A DNA stretch of 64,000 nt from Berberis thunbergii (taxonomy: Eukaryota > Streptophyta > Magnoliopsida > Ranunculales > Berberidaceae): positions 496,001-560,000 of the forward strand of contig QNQO01000196.1 of the NCBI GenBank assembly GCA_003290165.1. The letters are read 5' to 3'. The translations under genes were made by a program, and so were the position numbers. Position 1 is the first letter of the stretch. Every line of letters starts with the position of its first letter. Shown here piece by piece: positions 23,421 to 36,000 of the stretch. The notes beneath the pieces are model-generated. The model searched no databases and had not been told where the DNA came from. It worked only from the letters and a program-made list of their open reading frames with translations.

Positions 23421-24289
23421 GAACTTGTTGATGCAAAGGTGTGAGAGGAATGACTTCTTTAGGAGCAGGGCAAGTGTGATTTCAGTTGGGTTGTACATGG
23501 CCGACTGGAGCTGCTGGCGTTGATGAGGGAGGAACACCCGGAGTGGGATCTCGGCTGTTATAAGAAGATGTCATATGTAGACTTGTCTATTACCTATGCA
23601 TCATCAGACGAAGAAGATGGTTCGAGCCCTTATTTCTAGGCCGTGGCGTGCGTGGACGCTACTCCGCTCCATCTTCCACTAGACTCAGCTCTTATACTTT
23701 TGTACCTTCTCCAAATAAGGATTAACCTTGATGTGATTGTACCCCTTTCTGTTTTGACTGTTGATGAAAGAAATTTTATATGTTTCGTGCTTGTTGTCTC
23801 TATTGTATGTTTTTCATTTCGCTTTGTCGTTTTGCTTTGGCATAGGCTGGTTGAATCAATAGGACGTTGAATGGTCGATCGGTGATAGAGAGCTTGACCG
23901 TTTTGTATTATGAACGACTTCGGGTCATTGTTGTGTAGTCATGTCTGATAGTGGGCATGTTGCAGACAGTTTAGTTGGGTGTTGAGTTGCACGAGCTGTG
24001 TTTTGTCCCCGAGGCAAGCTGCTTGAAGCTTACCCTGTTTGTCTGACCGATCGACTGCAATTGCTGCTATGGGCGAGTTGCGACGATCGAGTGTAATTGT
24101 ACGAGTGTTTGTACCGAGTCAGACACCGTGAGCTTAGGCTAGCATCTTAAGTAGCTTTTATCTGGGCATTGGCCGTACGACCTTTGTATCGGCACAAATG
24201 GCCTTCGCTAATATTAGAATGTCAGTCCGTTTGAGCGTGGAAATGCTGATTCAGCTAGATTCGTGTTTGTGACTGCTGTTTTGAAGGAA
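23421..24289. other. Element interior, no recognisable domain
   Basis: This lies between the antisense ORF and the tandem array. The longest frame (23643-23870) is short and shows no family motif. The DNA is less AT-rich than its surroundings, as in the rest of this element. Confidence 0.5.
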
Positions 24290-25010
24290 AGTGGAAGTCG
24301 TGTGGCAAGTTGTTTGAGACTCCCACCTTTCAAATAATTTATGATCGTACAAAGTGGACTACAGATTCCGGGAGTAGAAGTTTGGCGACCAGGCTGAAAA
24401 CAGTGGTCCCGTGGCAAGCTGTCAGAATCAATTCAACAATGACTAGGCTCCCACCTTCCAAATCATTTATGATTGGGCAAAGCGAACTACAAATTTGGGG
24501 AGTATGGCGACCAGGCTGAAGAGCAGTGGTCCCGTGGCAAGCCATCGAAATCAGTTCAGGACTGACTAGGCTCTCACATTTCGAACCATCTACACCCTCC
24601 CCCCGCGGCAGGGGCTACGAATTCGAGAGAGGAGTTTGGCTACCAGGCTGAAAAACAGTGGTACAAGCCGTCAAAATCAGTTTGGGACTGACTAGGCTCC
24701 CACCTTCCAAATCATCGACACTTGTGCGCATCAAGCTACAAATTTGGGAGTTTTCAACGACCACACTGAAGAGTAGTGGTCTCGTGGTAAGCCGTCAAAT
24801 TAGTTCGGGACTTACTAGGCTGCCATCTTCTAGACTATCTTTACCCTTGCAGTGGGGGTTACAAGTCCAAGTTTGGTGATTTGGGGGGCCAGGCAAAAAA
24901 ATAGTGGTCCTGTGGCGAGCCGTCGGAATTAGTTCATGATTGACTAGGCTCCCACCTTCCAAACCATCTACACCCGCGCAATGGGGGCCAAAGGTCTGGG
25001 ATTTGATAAG
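24290..25010 (+). repeat. Tandem array, ~117-131 bp period
   Basis: Five to six diverged copies share gaccaggctgaa, agtggtcccgtggcaagc and gactaggctcccaccttcc in that order. Successive gaccaggctgaa-type anchors are at about 24388, 24508, 24640, 24757 and 24888. More degenerate copies may extend to about 25250. Arrays of this kind occur in Tat-lineage elements between the coding part and the 3' LTR. Confidence 0.85.
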
Positions 25011-25259
25011 AAGCTTTTGTTGCTAGTCATTACCAACTAGGCTTACTTGACTATGTTCGACGATCATTGACCGCGAATGAGGCAATGATCCCTGGCAAGT
25101 CGTCATCACCAGGCATGATGGCACTGATTAAATTCCCACTTTCTAAACCATCGAGATCCGCACTGAGCGGACTAGGAGTCGGGAGATACCAGAAGCCGTC
25201 GTCATCAGCTTAGGTTGACTAAGTTTGTCTGGTTGGAGAGGGGTTCTATCCGTTTTAGG

Positions 25260-27050
25260 ACATGTGAACCTAGTCCATCAGCATGGTACATGGTGTAGAC
25301 AAAATTACCTTAAATCAGCTAGTGATCTGTAGGTACAATTCATATATTTCTCGTGCTCGTGTCAAACATGTGACATAGTAATGTTTGAATAACAGACTGA
25401 GCCCATGGGCCCACAGAGGAATGGCTAGGGTTTCCTACACGATGCGCTGCATGTACGGCGTAGATCACGTGGCAACACGTGTACGATGTAGGCTGCAAGA
25501 CGGTTGAATATCAGTTACTCCCCCTCAATTGATGGGGTTGCGTGCAGCACCATCAATTTGATCGATGTGGTCTGCGCAGTTTCCTCGAGTACCGCTGTTT
25601 CCTCGTTTTCCATACGATATTTAATGCTTGGCAGTTAATGCTAGTGCCTACTTAGTGAACCATTATGTCTATATAATGGTGTTTTCCAATCGTTGTAGGC
25701 ACTATCTTTCACAGAGCTTATCTTATGTAATGTTCTTGCTTGAAGAGAACGCTTTGGGTTTTCACGGAGTCTCCAAATATTATGACATTTACACTAATCA
25801 GACAAAGCGATAGTTGCTGTTATGCGTGGTCACCTGTTACAGGTGGGCACATAGGTGTTTTGCTTAGGTCTCATAATTTCTTCTCATATTTCGAAGAAGT
25901 AGTATTGATTTCCTACCAAGGGAGATGCCTTGGTGTTACACCGTACCACTTTTGCCTTCGTGTGCTCGAATCTCACTACTAACCAATGGCTGATCAAATT
26001 GTTAGTCGATGTGCGATGTCTCCGTAAGTGGTATCTCTCAGTCACTCCTAGTGTCGCACATATGAAAAGTGGCATCGCTTGATAGCATTGGGAGACCATG
26101 ACTGCGTCGCTGCTTGTGCCATCCTCATCTGCCTTCTTCTAAGCTATTTGAGGAAGTCGGAATGGGAGTGGGAAGTCTTTTGAGGAAATCAGCAGCCTGT
26201 TGTAAGGTCTACAATGCTCTTGTACAATAGCTTTCTGGGGCGATTTGATGGAGAATCTGATTGCTCGGTCCTTTAAATCCCCTTTTACACTTGGTCTTTA
26301 TCTTTGGAAAGGGTCGAGCGAATTTCATTCGCTTATCTTTGCTGTCACTTGCAGATTGCTCGCATCGAAGGGTCTGCAAGTTTTCATCAGATTCTGACCA
26401 TGGTAGAATTGTCTAAGCGAGACTCTTACTTCAGGTCGCATTGTATTTAGACACCTGCAACCTTTTGTATCCGCCTTAGAGCGTTCGTAATATGTAGCCT
26501 TTTGTATCTGCCTCAAGGTGCTTGTTGTTACATCTTTCCAATAATCAATAGAGTTTGTTTTCGTAATTCTTGCTTTATTTCTTAAATGATAGCAAAACAC
26601 ATATGTTTTTTAAGAACTAAAACTCAATATTGACTAGGGAAAGGGAAACAAATAACTTAATGCAAAGTAACTATCGACGGAGAAAAACTGATCATGGCCT
26701 TGAAGTGAATTCGGGTCTTTCACGCGGATCATTTAGCGAACTGTCGAGGCGTTACATAGAGTACTGAAGAGTAAACCTTGAAGAGGGGCGGATTTGCATG
26801 CCGACAAAATGTCGAGGGGATGTGTTCCCGCTCGCCATGGCCTTTTCGACTCGCTGGGCGGGAGAGCTTATTGCTTCAGTATTGCTCGAGAATAATGTAT
26901 CTACCGTCATCTAGCCTTGCGCTGGGTCAGGTTGCTCTACATGATGTAGCTGAATCTGGGAGCACTCTATCTGTTTTAGTGTGGCCTAGTGGCAGCCTTA
27001 TGCCTTAGGTTGGTCTCTACGTATTGTTCATTCGGAGTAGTTAGTAGTAT
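25260..27050. other. Element interior where pol would be expected, no RT found
   Basis: I looked on the minus strand for RT (YVDD-type), RNase H and integrase motifs and saw none. Frames are short and interrupted. A protease-linked frame peters out near 27000. Confidence 0.55.
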
Positions 27051-27054
27051 ACTC

Positions 27055-27430
27055 AACACACTGGTGAAGGGTGGAAACCACTGCTTCTATCTGGTGGAGC
27101 CATGGTTTTCCCAGGATGAATTTGCAGGATGACGGTGCGTTTACCACCATGAAGTCCAAAAATTGGATCTTCCTAAGTTGCGGTTCTCCTACCGTAGCTA
27201 ATTTTTTTTTCGATGGGGAAAAACTTCTCCCCGCTAAATCCGATTAGCGGGTGTTCTGAAGACATCAGGTTTTCCTCATTGAGGTCCATGCTGCGGAATG
27301 CATTGTAGAATAGAACGTTAAGAGAACTTCCTGTGTCAACCATGGCTCTTTTTACTTCCCACCTTGCTATGGAGACTGAGATGACTAAGGCGTCGTTATG
27401 TGGCACTCAGATTCCTTCGAGGTCATTGTC
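27055..27430 (-). pseudogene. Gypsy-type aspartic protease
   Basis: The minus strand encodes PHNDALVISVSIARWEVKRA followed by MVDTGSSLNVLFYNAF. This has the D-T-G catalytic triad and the flanking pattern of Tat/Ogre-like gypsy proteases. After a shift near 27175 it continues with FMVVNAPSSCKFILGKPWLH, the usual C-terminal part (I-L-G-R-P-W-L-H). The sequence then hits stops before any RT. It would process Gag if intact. Confidence 0.85.
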
Positions 27431-27608
27431 TGTAAAGGTCAAAGTGGGTATGGAGCTCTGAATATTTTAGTGGCAGATGTGTCTGTTCTCATCTGCAGGT
27501 TGTGTCCTCATGTGCAATAGAGTCCGCTTGCGAGACCTATATGACTGACTTTCATTTGGTCCGACTCAATGAAGGACGTATATCCCTGGAGTCTAATTCT
27601 TTATGTCT

Positions 27609-28933
27609 TTAAATGTCTCTCCTCTCCTTCTCAGACTTCATAAACTCTTTCAGTTTGCCTTTGTGAATCCAATACTCAACCTCATACTTCAGACTCTTGC
27701 AATCATTGGTGTTGTGGCCGCCCTCCTTGTGGTACACGCAGTACTTGCCGTTGTCACACTTGGCTGGGTCTTTGCGTGTCTTTGGGGGCCATTTCAATTC
27801 CTCCCAGCTTTTCATTGAGTTTAGTACGTCCGACAGGTTAGCATTTAGGGGTGTCACTGCTCTGGATCCAATATAGTTGGACGATTTCTCCGGCCTGAAC
27901 CAACCAGGGTTCAGCCTGTTGTCACTGCGCTTCCTTTTGCTCTGTTCCTCATCTTTGTGTCTCTTTCCCTCCTTGCCCCTGGGAGCGGATGGCTTATTCT
28001 CTCCTTCGGCTTCACTTTTAACGATCCTCGACTCTAGACGTTCTTGAGAAGCTCCGCCGTGTCCAAATGGGGGCTCCAGGGTGAGGTTCTTGTAGAACTT
28101 TCCTTCTTTGAGTCCCGCAGTAAATGCCGTCACGGCTGTATCATTGTTGCACCCGTCGATGATGGTTATCTCGTTGTTGAAGAATGTGACATACTCTCGG
28201 AGTGTCTCGCTGGACCTCTGCTTCAAAGAGAGTATGTAGTACGGTCCTTTTCAGAAACGTTGACTCCCGAAAAAATGTGTTAGTAATTCCTTCGCCAGCA
28301 ATTTGAAAGAGTCGATGGACTTTGGCGGAAGGTCGTGGAACCATGTTAGTGCTGAGCTTTTCAGATTAGTGGAAAAGGTTCTGCAAATGATAGATTCAGA
28401 TCATTCTTTAAGGGCCATTACGTGCTAGTAATGACACAGGTGGTCGAAAGGATCGGTGGTTCCGTCATTCATCAGAAGGGCCTCATTCATGATTTGGTCT
28501 ACAAATGGTGGGACGGAGATGCGGTACAGTACGTGCGGATCGTGCGCCACTTTGCGGAGGGGGTTCCCAGGGCTGAGCCTTTTTGTCCTGGCGGTGAGCT
28601 TAGTGTTAGCCACGCATCCTGCTTTAGTCCAATAAGAACTAGCGGAGGCTTGGATTTTTTGCGCTTGCTCCCTATCATCTTCTGGATGCAGAGGTCTATA
28701 CTGCTCCTGGTCTTCATTAGTGGGTGGTGGATTTTGTCGCTTGAGATCTCCACCACCTTGGCGATCCGCTGTATTTGAGATGCCAGCGTATCGATTCTTG
28801 TTGTCGTTGGTGCGGGAGCGTGAGCTAGCTGCTTGTGCAAGACAGGAGCTGTTGAAGGAAGTGGTATAGCGACAGCCTGAGGGTTCGACGTGTCCCTCGA
28901 TTCTCCGTTGTTGCATGACCTAGTGGTCACCAT
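27609..28933 (-). pseudogene. Gypsy-type Gag
   Basis: Gag is readable in pieces from an ATG at 28933. The N-terminal region is in two overlapping frames, then SETLREYVTFFNNEI and AVTAFTAGLKEGKFYKNL of the retrotransposon Gag domain, a basic Lys/Arg linker, and a zinc-knuckle-like CVYHKEGGHNTNDCKSLKYE near the end at 27609. Pieces are separated by frameshifts near 28500 and 28230. The 205-codon C-terminal piece (28226-27609) is uninterrupted. The structure matches Tat/Ogre-like Gag proteins. Confidence 0.87.
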
Positions 28934-29008
28934 CTATCTGTATTTTGAAAGAATATGATGCTTAGTGTAAACTTAAGAACTTTTTCGCCCCCACGGATGA
29001 CACCAAAC

Positions 29009-29693
29009 TGATGCAGTCATATTTTACTCCCTGCTTTGACCTGATTCATAGTGACCTGCTAATATGTACAAGTAAAACACATGAGCCACGACCCACCATT
29101 GTGGTGGCCAATGACACTCCGATGCTAAAGTCAGACAGGGCTCTGAGGAAGGTGTAATGTTGTAACAAAGAATTTGTATCGTACCTTAGGTTACCAACCT
29201 CATGTCTTATTTATAGTGCAAGGAGTCCTGATTTTATTAGGCCATCGTAGGCGTAGTTTAGGAAGGAGATCTTTGTGGAGGTCCTTCTCTAATTAGGAGT
29301 CGTGCTGTAAGAGGAAAGTTTCATGTTAGCCCTGTGCTTCTAGATACGCGAGAGATAGTTCCCAATATGAGAGCAATCCGTAGAAGGGAGTTTTTTGTGT
29401 GGTGTACCTTGATATTTGCTTCCTAGTTGGAAGCAGAGATCAGCTATAATTGCCCATCCGAAGCTGATCCTCGAGATACTTATCTTAGTGGGACTTATGG
29501 GTACTGAGGATAGTTGTGAGACGTGTGGGCCTAACATGCTGTGAGAGTTTGGGTCCACCCGGCAGACTGAATTGAGCAGGCTTAGAACCGCTTGGGCCTG
29601 TTCAATGTTGGGGTGATGCTGGGGTCCATATTTTCTCGAGATCATCATGACACGTGTATGACTTAGAGGTGTGATCGTTTTTATGTATCATCA
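29009..29693 (-). repeat. 5' LTR of the Tat-like element
   Basis: This 685-bp LTR starts TGATGCAGTCAT and ends TATGTATCATCA. Just inside it the minus strand reads tttggtgtcatccgtggggg, a plausible primer-binding site starting TGG two bases from the LTR. I cannot assign the tRNA. Confidence 0.92.
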
Positions 29694-29790
29694 GTCAGAA
29701 AAACCGATCTAGTTGAGCCTAAAATTGACATATGACTATCCTTTTTTAATTCTCAGAGGACAATCAATAATATGTTCACCTTTTATTTTG

Positions 29791-30407
29791 GGAGTTGCTA
29801 CGTGTACCCCACTATTTGGCTCGGTTGCACCAACTCTTTGGTGCACCGACATTTTGGAGTGCTTTGACTTTATTGCACTAACTTAAAGTATATAACACTG
29901 ACTAACATATTTTATTAATAAAAACCATTTGTTGGTTAAATTTTCTCATTTGTGAGCATTAATTTATTTTTGACGAAAAAACAAAAGTAAATTTTATCAA
30001 TAAAATTAAACTTCAGTTACGAATTCTTAACTTTCAAATTTGCGTACAAACATAAAATTAGATACACTAACCATTGTCACGAGTTCTACAATAAATAGCA
30101 AACACTATGGTAGGTTATTGATTTAGGATTTTGTACGGATGATTCTTACTGTAAATTTTTTGATGTAGAGTTTTTGGGTACGAATGCATTTTTTAATAGT
30201 TGCAACCATTACATTTTTTATAATTTATTTATTGACATTCCTAAACGAGAAAATTCCATCACCTAATGGTTTTCATTTATTAAAAAAATGTTAAGTTGGT
30301 GTAACATCTTTTAGGTTGGTGCAATAAAGTCGAAACATCTTAAAATGTCGGTACGACAAAGATTTGGTGCAATCGAGACAAATAGTTGGGTACATATAGT
30401 AATTTCC
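29791..30407. mobile_element. Mutator-type MITE (long terminal inverted repeats)
   Basis: The 617-bp element has terminal inverted repeats of about 90-100 bp at roughly 75-80% match. The left starts ggagttgctacgtgtacccc; the right is the complement of ggaaattactatatgtaccc. Both arms contain a gcaccaa..ccgacattttaag/gg..gactttattgcacc series. The flanks tttattttg and tttatttttg suggest a 9-bp target duplication with one indel, as for Mutator-like elements. It has no coding capacity. Confidence 0.6.
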
Positions 30408-30417
30408 TTTATTTTTG

Positions 30418-31703
30418 GAGTCTAAAAGAGTAGTAATGTCAATGTTACCATTCATCGTGAATTGAAATAGGGTTCTAAAGTAAACATTAGACAAGTGTGA
30501 AGTCTGAAAGCTATCTTGGTCATAATACTAGGAGACATAAATTAAATAACCCTAAAAGAATTTGATGTGACATTTTAGGGACTCTCAATTTTATAGACCC
30601 ATATATAATGAGGCCTTGCATTTAATATAAATTTTTTTTTTTGCTCTCTTAGGTAATAGGGTATTTTTCGTGCTGTTGGCACGATAAAAGTTTAATATGA
30701 TAAAATACAATTCTGATTTATTTTGCTAGCATCAATACCCCATGTCAATATATTATTGATCACCCTTAAGTTTTCAAGATAAAAGTTTAACATGATAAAT
30801 AAAGTTTATTTTACTTTAAATATCAAGATAAATAAATATCAAAATGTTGGGGTATGAGAATCGAAACCCATACAATCTTGGTGTTTTAAGTTTTATGTGA
30901 TTTAAATTGTCTTTTATCTCCCACCTCAAACACCATCCTATTTTGAAGTATAGATTTGGTTCAACTCACGTCACACACATCCAAAATTTCTTTTTTATTA
31001 GAAAGTCACATTTTTAGAAATCGCATCTGGGCCCCTTAAATCTCATGAACATCCTTGACCTTGGAGTTATGATATCCCTTATTTTTTTGATTACTTAAGC
31101 CTTGTATTCTAATGATCTACTATTTTTGAGTTAGTTTAACTTAAAATTTTAAATTTCTTGATGGATAACTGGACCTTGTTCCGTTGGGATTTCGGCATTT
31201 ATGTGTGGCTAATCGTGTATAGTGTGTACTATATTACAATACTTTTTCACAACAATCGCTTATAAGTTCCCTCTATAGCTTAAAGTTCATTATAAAGTCA
31301 TCTTATCTCAAACTTTATTTGTGCGCATGTTTAATTTAGTAGCTTGGTTCTTTATACTTGGTTTATAGTGCATACCAACATTTCCCATTTGAAATAATGC
31401 AACTTTATTATAAAGACTTAAAAAATTTAAGATACTGTGGTCAAAGTTGAACATTCTTATGCTATGGATTCATTCTTGTTCTTTATACTTTATCGTGCCT
31501 ACCATGAATTTGTTTCACTAGCATCGATGGTGTGAGTTTATACATATGTTAGGCCATCCATAACTTGAGCGAGGATGGTGCCGTCTTATTACTAATTTAC
31601 AATCAGAGGCTGAGAATGAGGAAATAACAACTCAGTCAGAAATGAAAGATGAAGCTAGCATTGATAAATCTCTATTTCGTACTCCTAAGCACAAACTCTA
31701 ACC
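30418..31703. other. AT-rich intergenic DNA, no gene seen
   Basis: No frame longer than about 80 codons and no family motif. A short inverted phrase, gtgctgttggcac, is at about 30670. Otherwise I see nothing supportable. Confidence 0.6.
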
Positions 31704-31706
31704 TTA

Positions 31707-32034
31707 GGGTGTGTTTGGTTGCATGGAATTCTATGTCATGGGAATCCATGAGGGGACTACTACATTTTAGGCTAAATTGATATATCACTCCACATTTACC
31801 ATTTGACCACCATTTGATTTTGTGATCAATGGTGGGAATGGAAGTCCCATGAACATGGAAAACCCACTCTTTGGCCCCCCAAGGCATGTGATTCCCATGT
31901 TCATGGGACTTCATTCCCACCATTGATCACAAAACCAAATGGTGGATGTGGAGTGATATATCAATTTAGCCTAAAATATAAGGGTCCCCTCTAAGATTCC
32001 CATGACATAGAATTCCATGCAACCAAACGCACCC
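31707..32034. mobile_element. Tourist-like MITE, intact copy
   Basis: The 328-bp fold-back element starts GGGTGTGTTTGGTTGCATGG and ends with its near-complement, flanked by TTA (31704-31706 and 32035-32037). Most of it is self-complementary, so it can fold into one long hairpin. It is the sister copy of the element split by CACTA 1. It lies about 1 kb upstream of the PERK start codon and could contribute to its promoter or to small RNAs. Confidence 0.93.
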
Positions 32035-32567
32035 TTAGTGTCAAATATTTCATTCCCCGCCGTGTGGCATAATTATTCCCAAATAATCCATAACACTTTT
32101 TTCCCAATAAAAACTCCATGGATGACCCCCAACCCCCAAAAAAAAAAAAAAAAAAATTAGGCATAAAAATAAAAATAAATAGATGTAAATATATAAATAT
32201 CACAAAATATCAAAGCTAAATTGGGTGTAAAAATGATGTTTTATCCTGATGAGCAACCCCACTTGTTGGTTTAGCTTTTCAACTGTTGGATCCATCTTTT
32301 AAAAGGGAAAAAAAATAAAAAAATCCACCCTGTATTTCTCAATCATAAATAGATGATTGATATAGTGAAGAAATTAAAATTATGGAGTAATTTTTTGCAG
32401 ATAAGAGTTATGTAACTAACTTTTCTGATTTAGAGGATCTCCCTTCAACTGAAAATGGGAATTAGGGGGAGGGAGAGTTTCCCTTCCTAAATGGGAACAT
32501 GCTAGCATGCAACATTCTTTTGGTGTCCTTCCTCTGCTAACAACTCTTTTTCTACCTTCAAAAACAG

Positions 32568-33021
32568 GTATGTACTTTTCCTTCCTTCCTTCCTCCCTTT
32601 CTTTCCATTGGGATATTTCATTCTAAAAATGTTCATGCATGATCCACATAGATTTGTAGAAAAAATAATTAATAAATTTTCTTTATTACAAATCTCAAAA
32701 CAATTTGCCTAAAATTTTTTCCATTTCAGATTGGATTAAATAGGTACCCACTCATCATTATCTTGTCCATATGTCCAATCTATAGGTGAAAGTCGAAAAA
32801 AAAAAGTTGTTTTCTTTTTTCCTGCAAATGAATAGGTCTTTTCAGTGTAATCCATGCATAAGCTTGTTCTACATATTTGAGTTGATTTAGAATGTGTAGT
32901 ACATGCTCATTTTCGATTCCTCTGCCATGTAATGTTCATGTTATTCGATTACTTATATATGCAATGTAGTGTACATGTAACAACAGTTGGAATTTTTGCT
33001 TTTCGTTTTGATTTTTCACAG
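32568..33021 (+). other. Probable 5'UTR intron of the PERK gene
   Basis: A donor (acag|gtatgt at 32567/32568) and an acceptor (tttcacag|gaaac at 33021/33022) enclose 454 bp of AT-rich sequence with TTCC/pyrimidine tracts. The coding start lies 74 bp after the acceptor. An intron in the 5' leader is plausible but needs transcript support. Confidence 0.55.
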
Positions 33022-33094
33022 GAAACAACGAGCAGTTACAGGAGGGGCGGAGTTAGATTGTGGATGATATCTTTGCCCATAAGTTGATTTAGTG

Positions 33095-36000
33095 ATGTCT
33101 GATTCAACTCCTGTGACTGCTCCGGAGTCACCCCAATCATCACCTGCATCCCCCCCATCAGATTCATCTCCATCAAAAGATTCACCTCCACCAAAATCAT
33201 CTCCACCACCAGCATCAACTTCACCTCCAAAATCATCATCTCCACCCCCATCACCTCCAAAAGACTCATCACCACCACCACCTAAGCAGGCAACACCCCC
33301 ACCACAGGAGCAGGCAACACCCCCACCACAGGAGAAATCACCCCCTAGTAATAAACCTACATCATCCCCACCTCTGCCACAATCCCCAACAGAAAAAGTC
33401 CTCCACCACCACCACAACAATCATCATTAGCGCCTCCACCTCCTTCAAACAATCCAACTAAATCATCACCACCACCACCTTCTTCTTCGCAGTCATTGTC
33501 ACCACCACATTCACCTAGTGAAAAGTCACCACCATCAAATTCTCCAGATTCATCCTCTTCCTCCTCCTCTAAGAGCCCTCCATCCAACGATGATTCTACT
33601 CTAGTACCCATTATAGCAGGAGTTACTGCGGGAGTGGTAGTGGTACTATTTGTTCTCATGATTCTCATTTGTGTATGTTGCTGCAAGAAGAAGAAGAAGG
33701 AGAAACCAATACAATACTACGCTAACCCTGTACCCCCCAAAGGTGTGTATACAGCAACCTTAATTCTTATCCCCTTTCAGCTAGTATGACAACCAGATAA
33801 AAGTCGAACGCTAGTGAATCAGGGAAGATTTCATTAGCAATCACTTCAACATGATATAAGAAAATGACTTTGTTTTAATCTTCAACTTGAGGTGAAAAGG
33901 TTTAGAAAATGTTGCTAACTACATGCAACTGTTCATGGTTTCTGTAGTGAATAATCAGTATTACGATAACGCAAGTCCAAGTCCAAATTGGTACAACAAT
34001 GTACCCCCTCCTCCAGGAGGAATGAGGCCTCCCCCTGGTGGATGGGCTCCTTCGCCTGGAGCTCCGATGATAAGCAGTGGGGAACATGGTTCCAATTACA
34101 CAGATCCATATAACGCTGCACCTCAATCTCCAGCTCTAGGATTTAACAAGAGCACATTCACTTATGACGAGTTAGCCGCAGCAACTAATGGCTTCTCCCA
34201 AGCTAACTTATTGGGCCAGGGTGGGTTTGGATATGTGCACAAGGGAACGCTACCTAATGGAAAGGTAGTGGCAGTGAAGAGTCTCAAAGCGGGTAGTGGA
34301 CAAGGAGAAAGAGAATTTCAGGCAGAGGTTGATATTATTAGTCGTGTTCATCATCGGCACCTTGTATCACTTGTTGGTTACTGTATAGTTGCTGATCAGC
34401 GGATGTTAGTATACGAATTTGTTCCTAATAAAACCTTGGAGTACCACCTTCACGGTAAGCTTTATATAGTTGTAATGACATTTTTCTTCATTAGCTATTT
34501 ATTCATAACTAAAGTCGTTGCTATTAAACCTATAGTTGTAATGACATTTTTCTTCATTAGTTGTACCACCCATTATCGGTGCTATTAAACCTGTTTAACC
34601 TGATAACAAGTTTTCGTTTCAGCAAAGGCTCATACACCTGTAGATTGGACTAAGAGGCTTAACATTGCGATAGGATCAGCGAAAGGGCTTGCATACCTGC
34701 ATGAAGATTGTAAGCATTTCATTCATGACATGACAAATCTCTTTAGCTTTGTCTAATTCTTCCATCGCAATATCTTAGTTAATTTGTACTTGCAGGCCAT
34801 CCGAAAATTATCCACCGTGACATCAAAACTGCTAATATCCTGCTTGACAATAACTTTGAAGCCATGGTATGTGAAAAACCTGTGCTAAAGATGATCAAGT
34901 GACATGTCAATAGTAATCACATATGTAGAAAAGTGTATACATAAATATCCACAAAAACTTTTACATGTCGAGGCTTTTTGTTACATGACTAATATTTTAA
35001 TTGGAATCAGGTGGCAGATTTTGGATTAGCTAAGCTTTCTTCGGATAATTTTACTCATGTCTCAACCCGTATCATGGGTACTTTCGGGTAAGAAAATTTA
35101 CTTGTGTGATTGAATCATGATGAAAAGAAATCTTCATTGATACTTTTTAATGTAGCTTCGTCAATACATTGCAGCTATTTAGCGCCTGAATATGCATCAA
35201 GTGGCAAGCTAACAGATAAGTCTGATGTTTTCTCATTTGGAGTTATGATACTGGAAATGATAACAGGGCGTCGGCCAGTTGATACCACTAATTCATACAT
35301 GGAAGATAGCTTAGTAGACTGGGTAAGAATTAAATCAGTTTTCATTTCATTGAAGATTATACTATCCAAGCACAGATACCTTGATGATAATAAGCTTCTT
35401 TTCTCCCGATTGCAAAACAGGCTAGGCCTCTCTTAACACGCGCACTAGAGGATGACAATTTTAAAGAACTGGTTGATGCACGCTTGGAAAATGATTACAA
35501 CCACGAGGAAATGAAGCGTATGATTGCATGTGCTTCTGCAAGCATTCGCCATTCTGCAAAACGGCGCCCAAAGATGAGCCAGGTACCAAATCCTTGCAGA
35601 AATTCGTATTCTATACATTTTGCAATATAACACCTAAACACCAAATACTTAAGTCCAAACCATTGAGACCCCTTGTTGTTACTGCTCTAAAAAATTCAAA
35701 TAAAAGTTAGGAATGAATGTAACAATTTGTTCTTGGGTTGAGTCGCGGATTAAGTCGCTCTCTTTAAGACGTTTCGCGGCTTTGCCCAAGATTGTGCAAG
35801 CACTGTACTAGCCCTGCCGTCCCCAGGATAAAACAACCCATAATCTTCTCTGTCTCGTTCAATCAATTGCACATTTGATGAACGGAATACTATCACCCTT
35901 AAACACTTGTTTTTGCTCGGAATCATCAATATATTGTAAATAAATAAACAACACGAAAATTTCTTCTTTGATTGAAATCCTAAACAAAAACAAAACTAAT

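Larger units (their letters stand above)
20308..29693 (-). mobile_element. Tat-like Ty3/gypsy retrotransposon derivative, no RT
   Basis: The element is 9386 bp with LTRs beginning TGATGCAG and ending ATCATCA. Flanks gttag (20303-20307) and gtcag (29694-29698) match at four of five bases. Gag and protease read on the minus strand from the right LTR. I find no RT, RNase H or integrase motif in the ~6 kb that follow. Instead there is a tandem array (24290-25010) and an antisense ORF (21290-23420). Gag-protease with an antisense extra ORF and internal tandem repeats is known from Tat-lineage elements such as Grande. LTR divergence above 10% in the first 140 bp indicates age. Confidence 0.88.

Noticed and set aside
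33016..33686. Gly/Asp-rich minus-strand frames
   Set aside because: They are the antisense of the Ser/Pro-rich PERK ectodomain, which has domains and splice sites in the sense direction.
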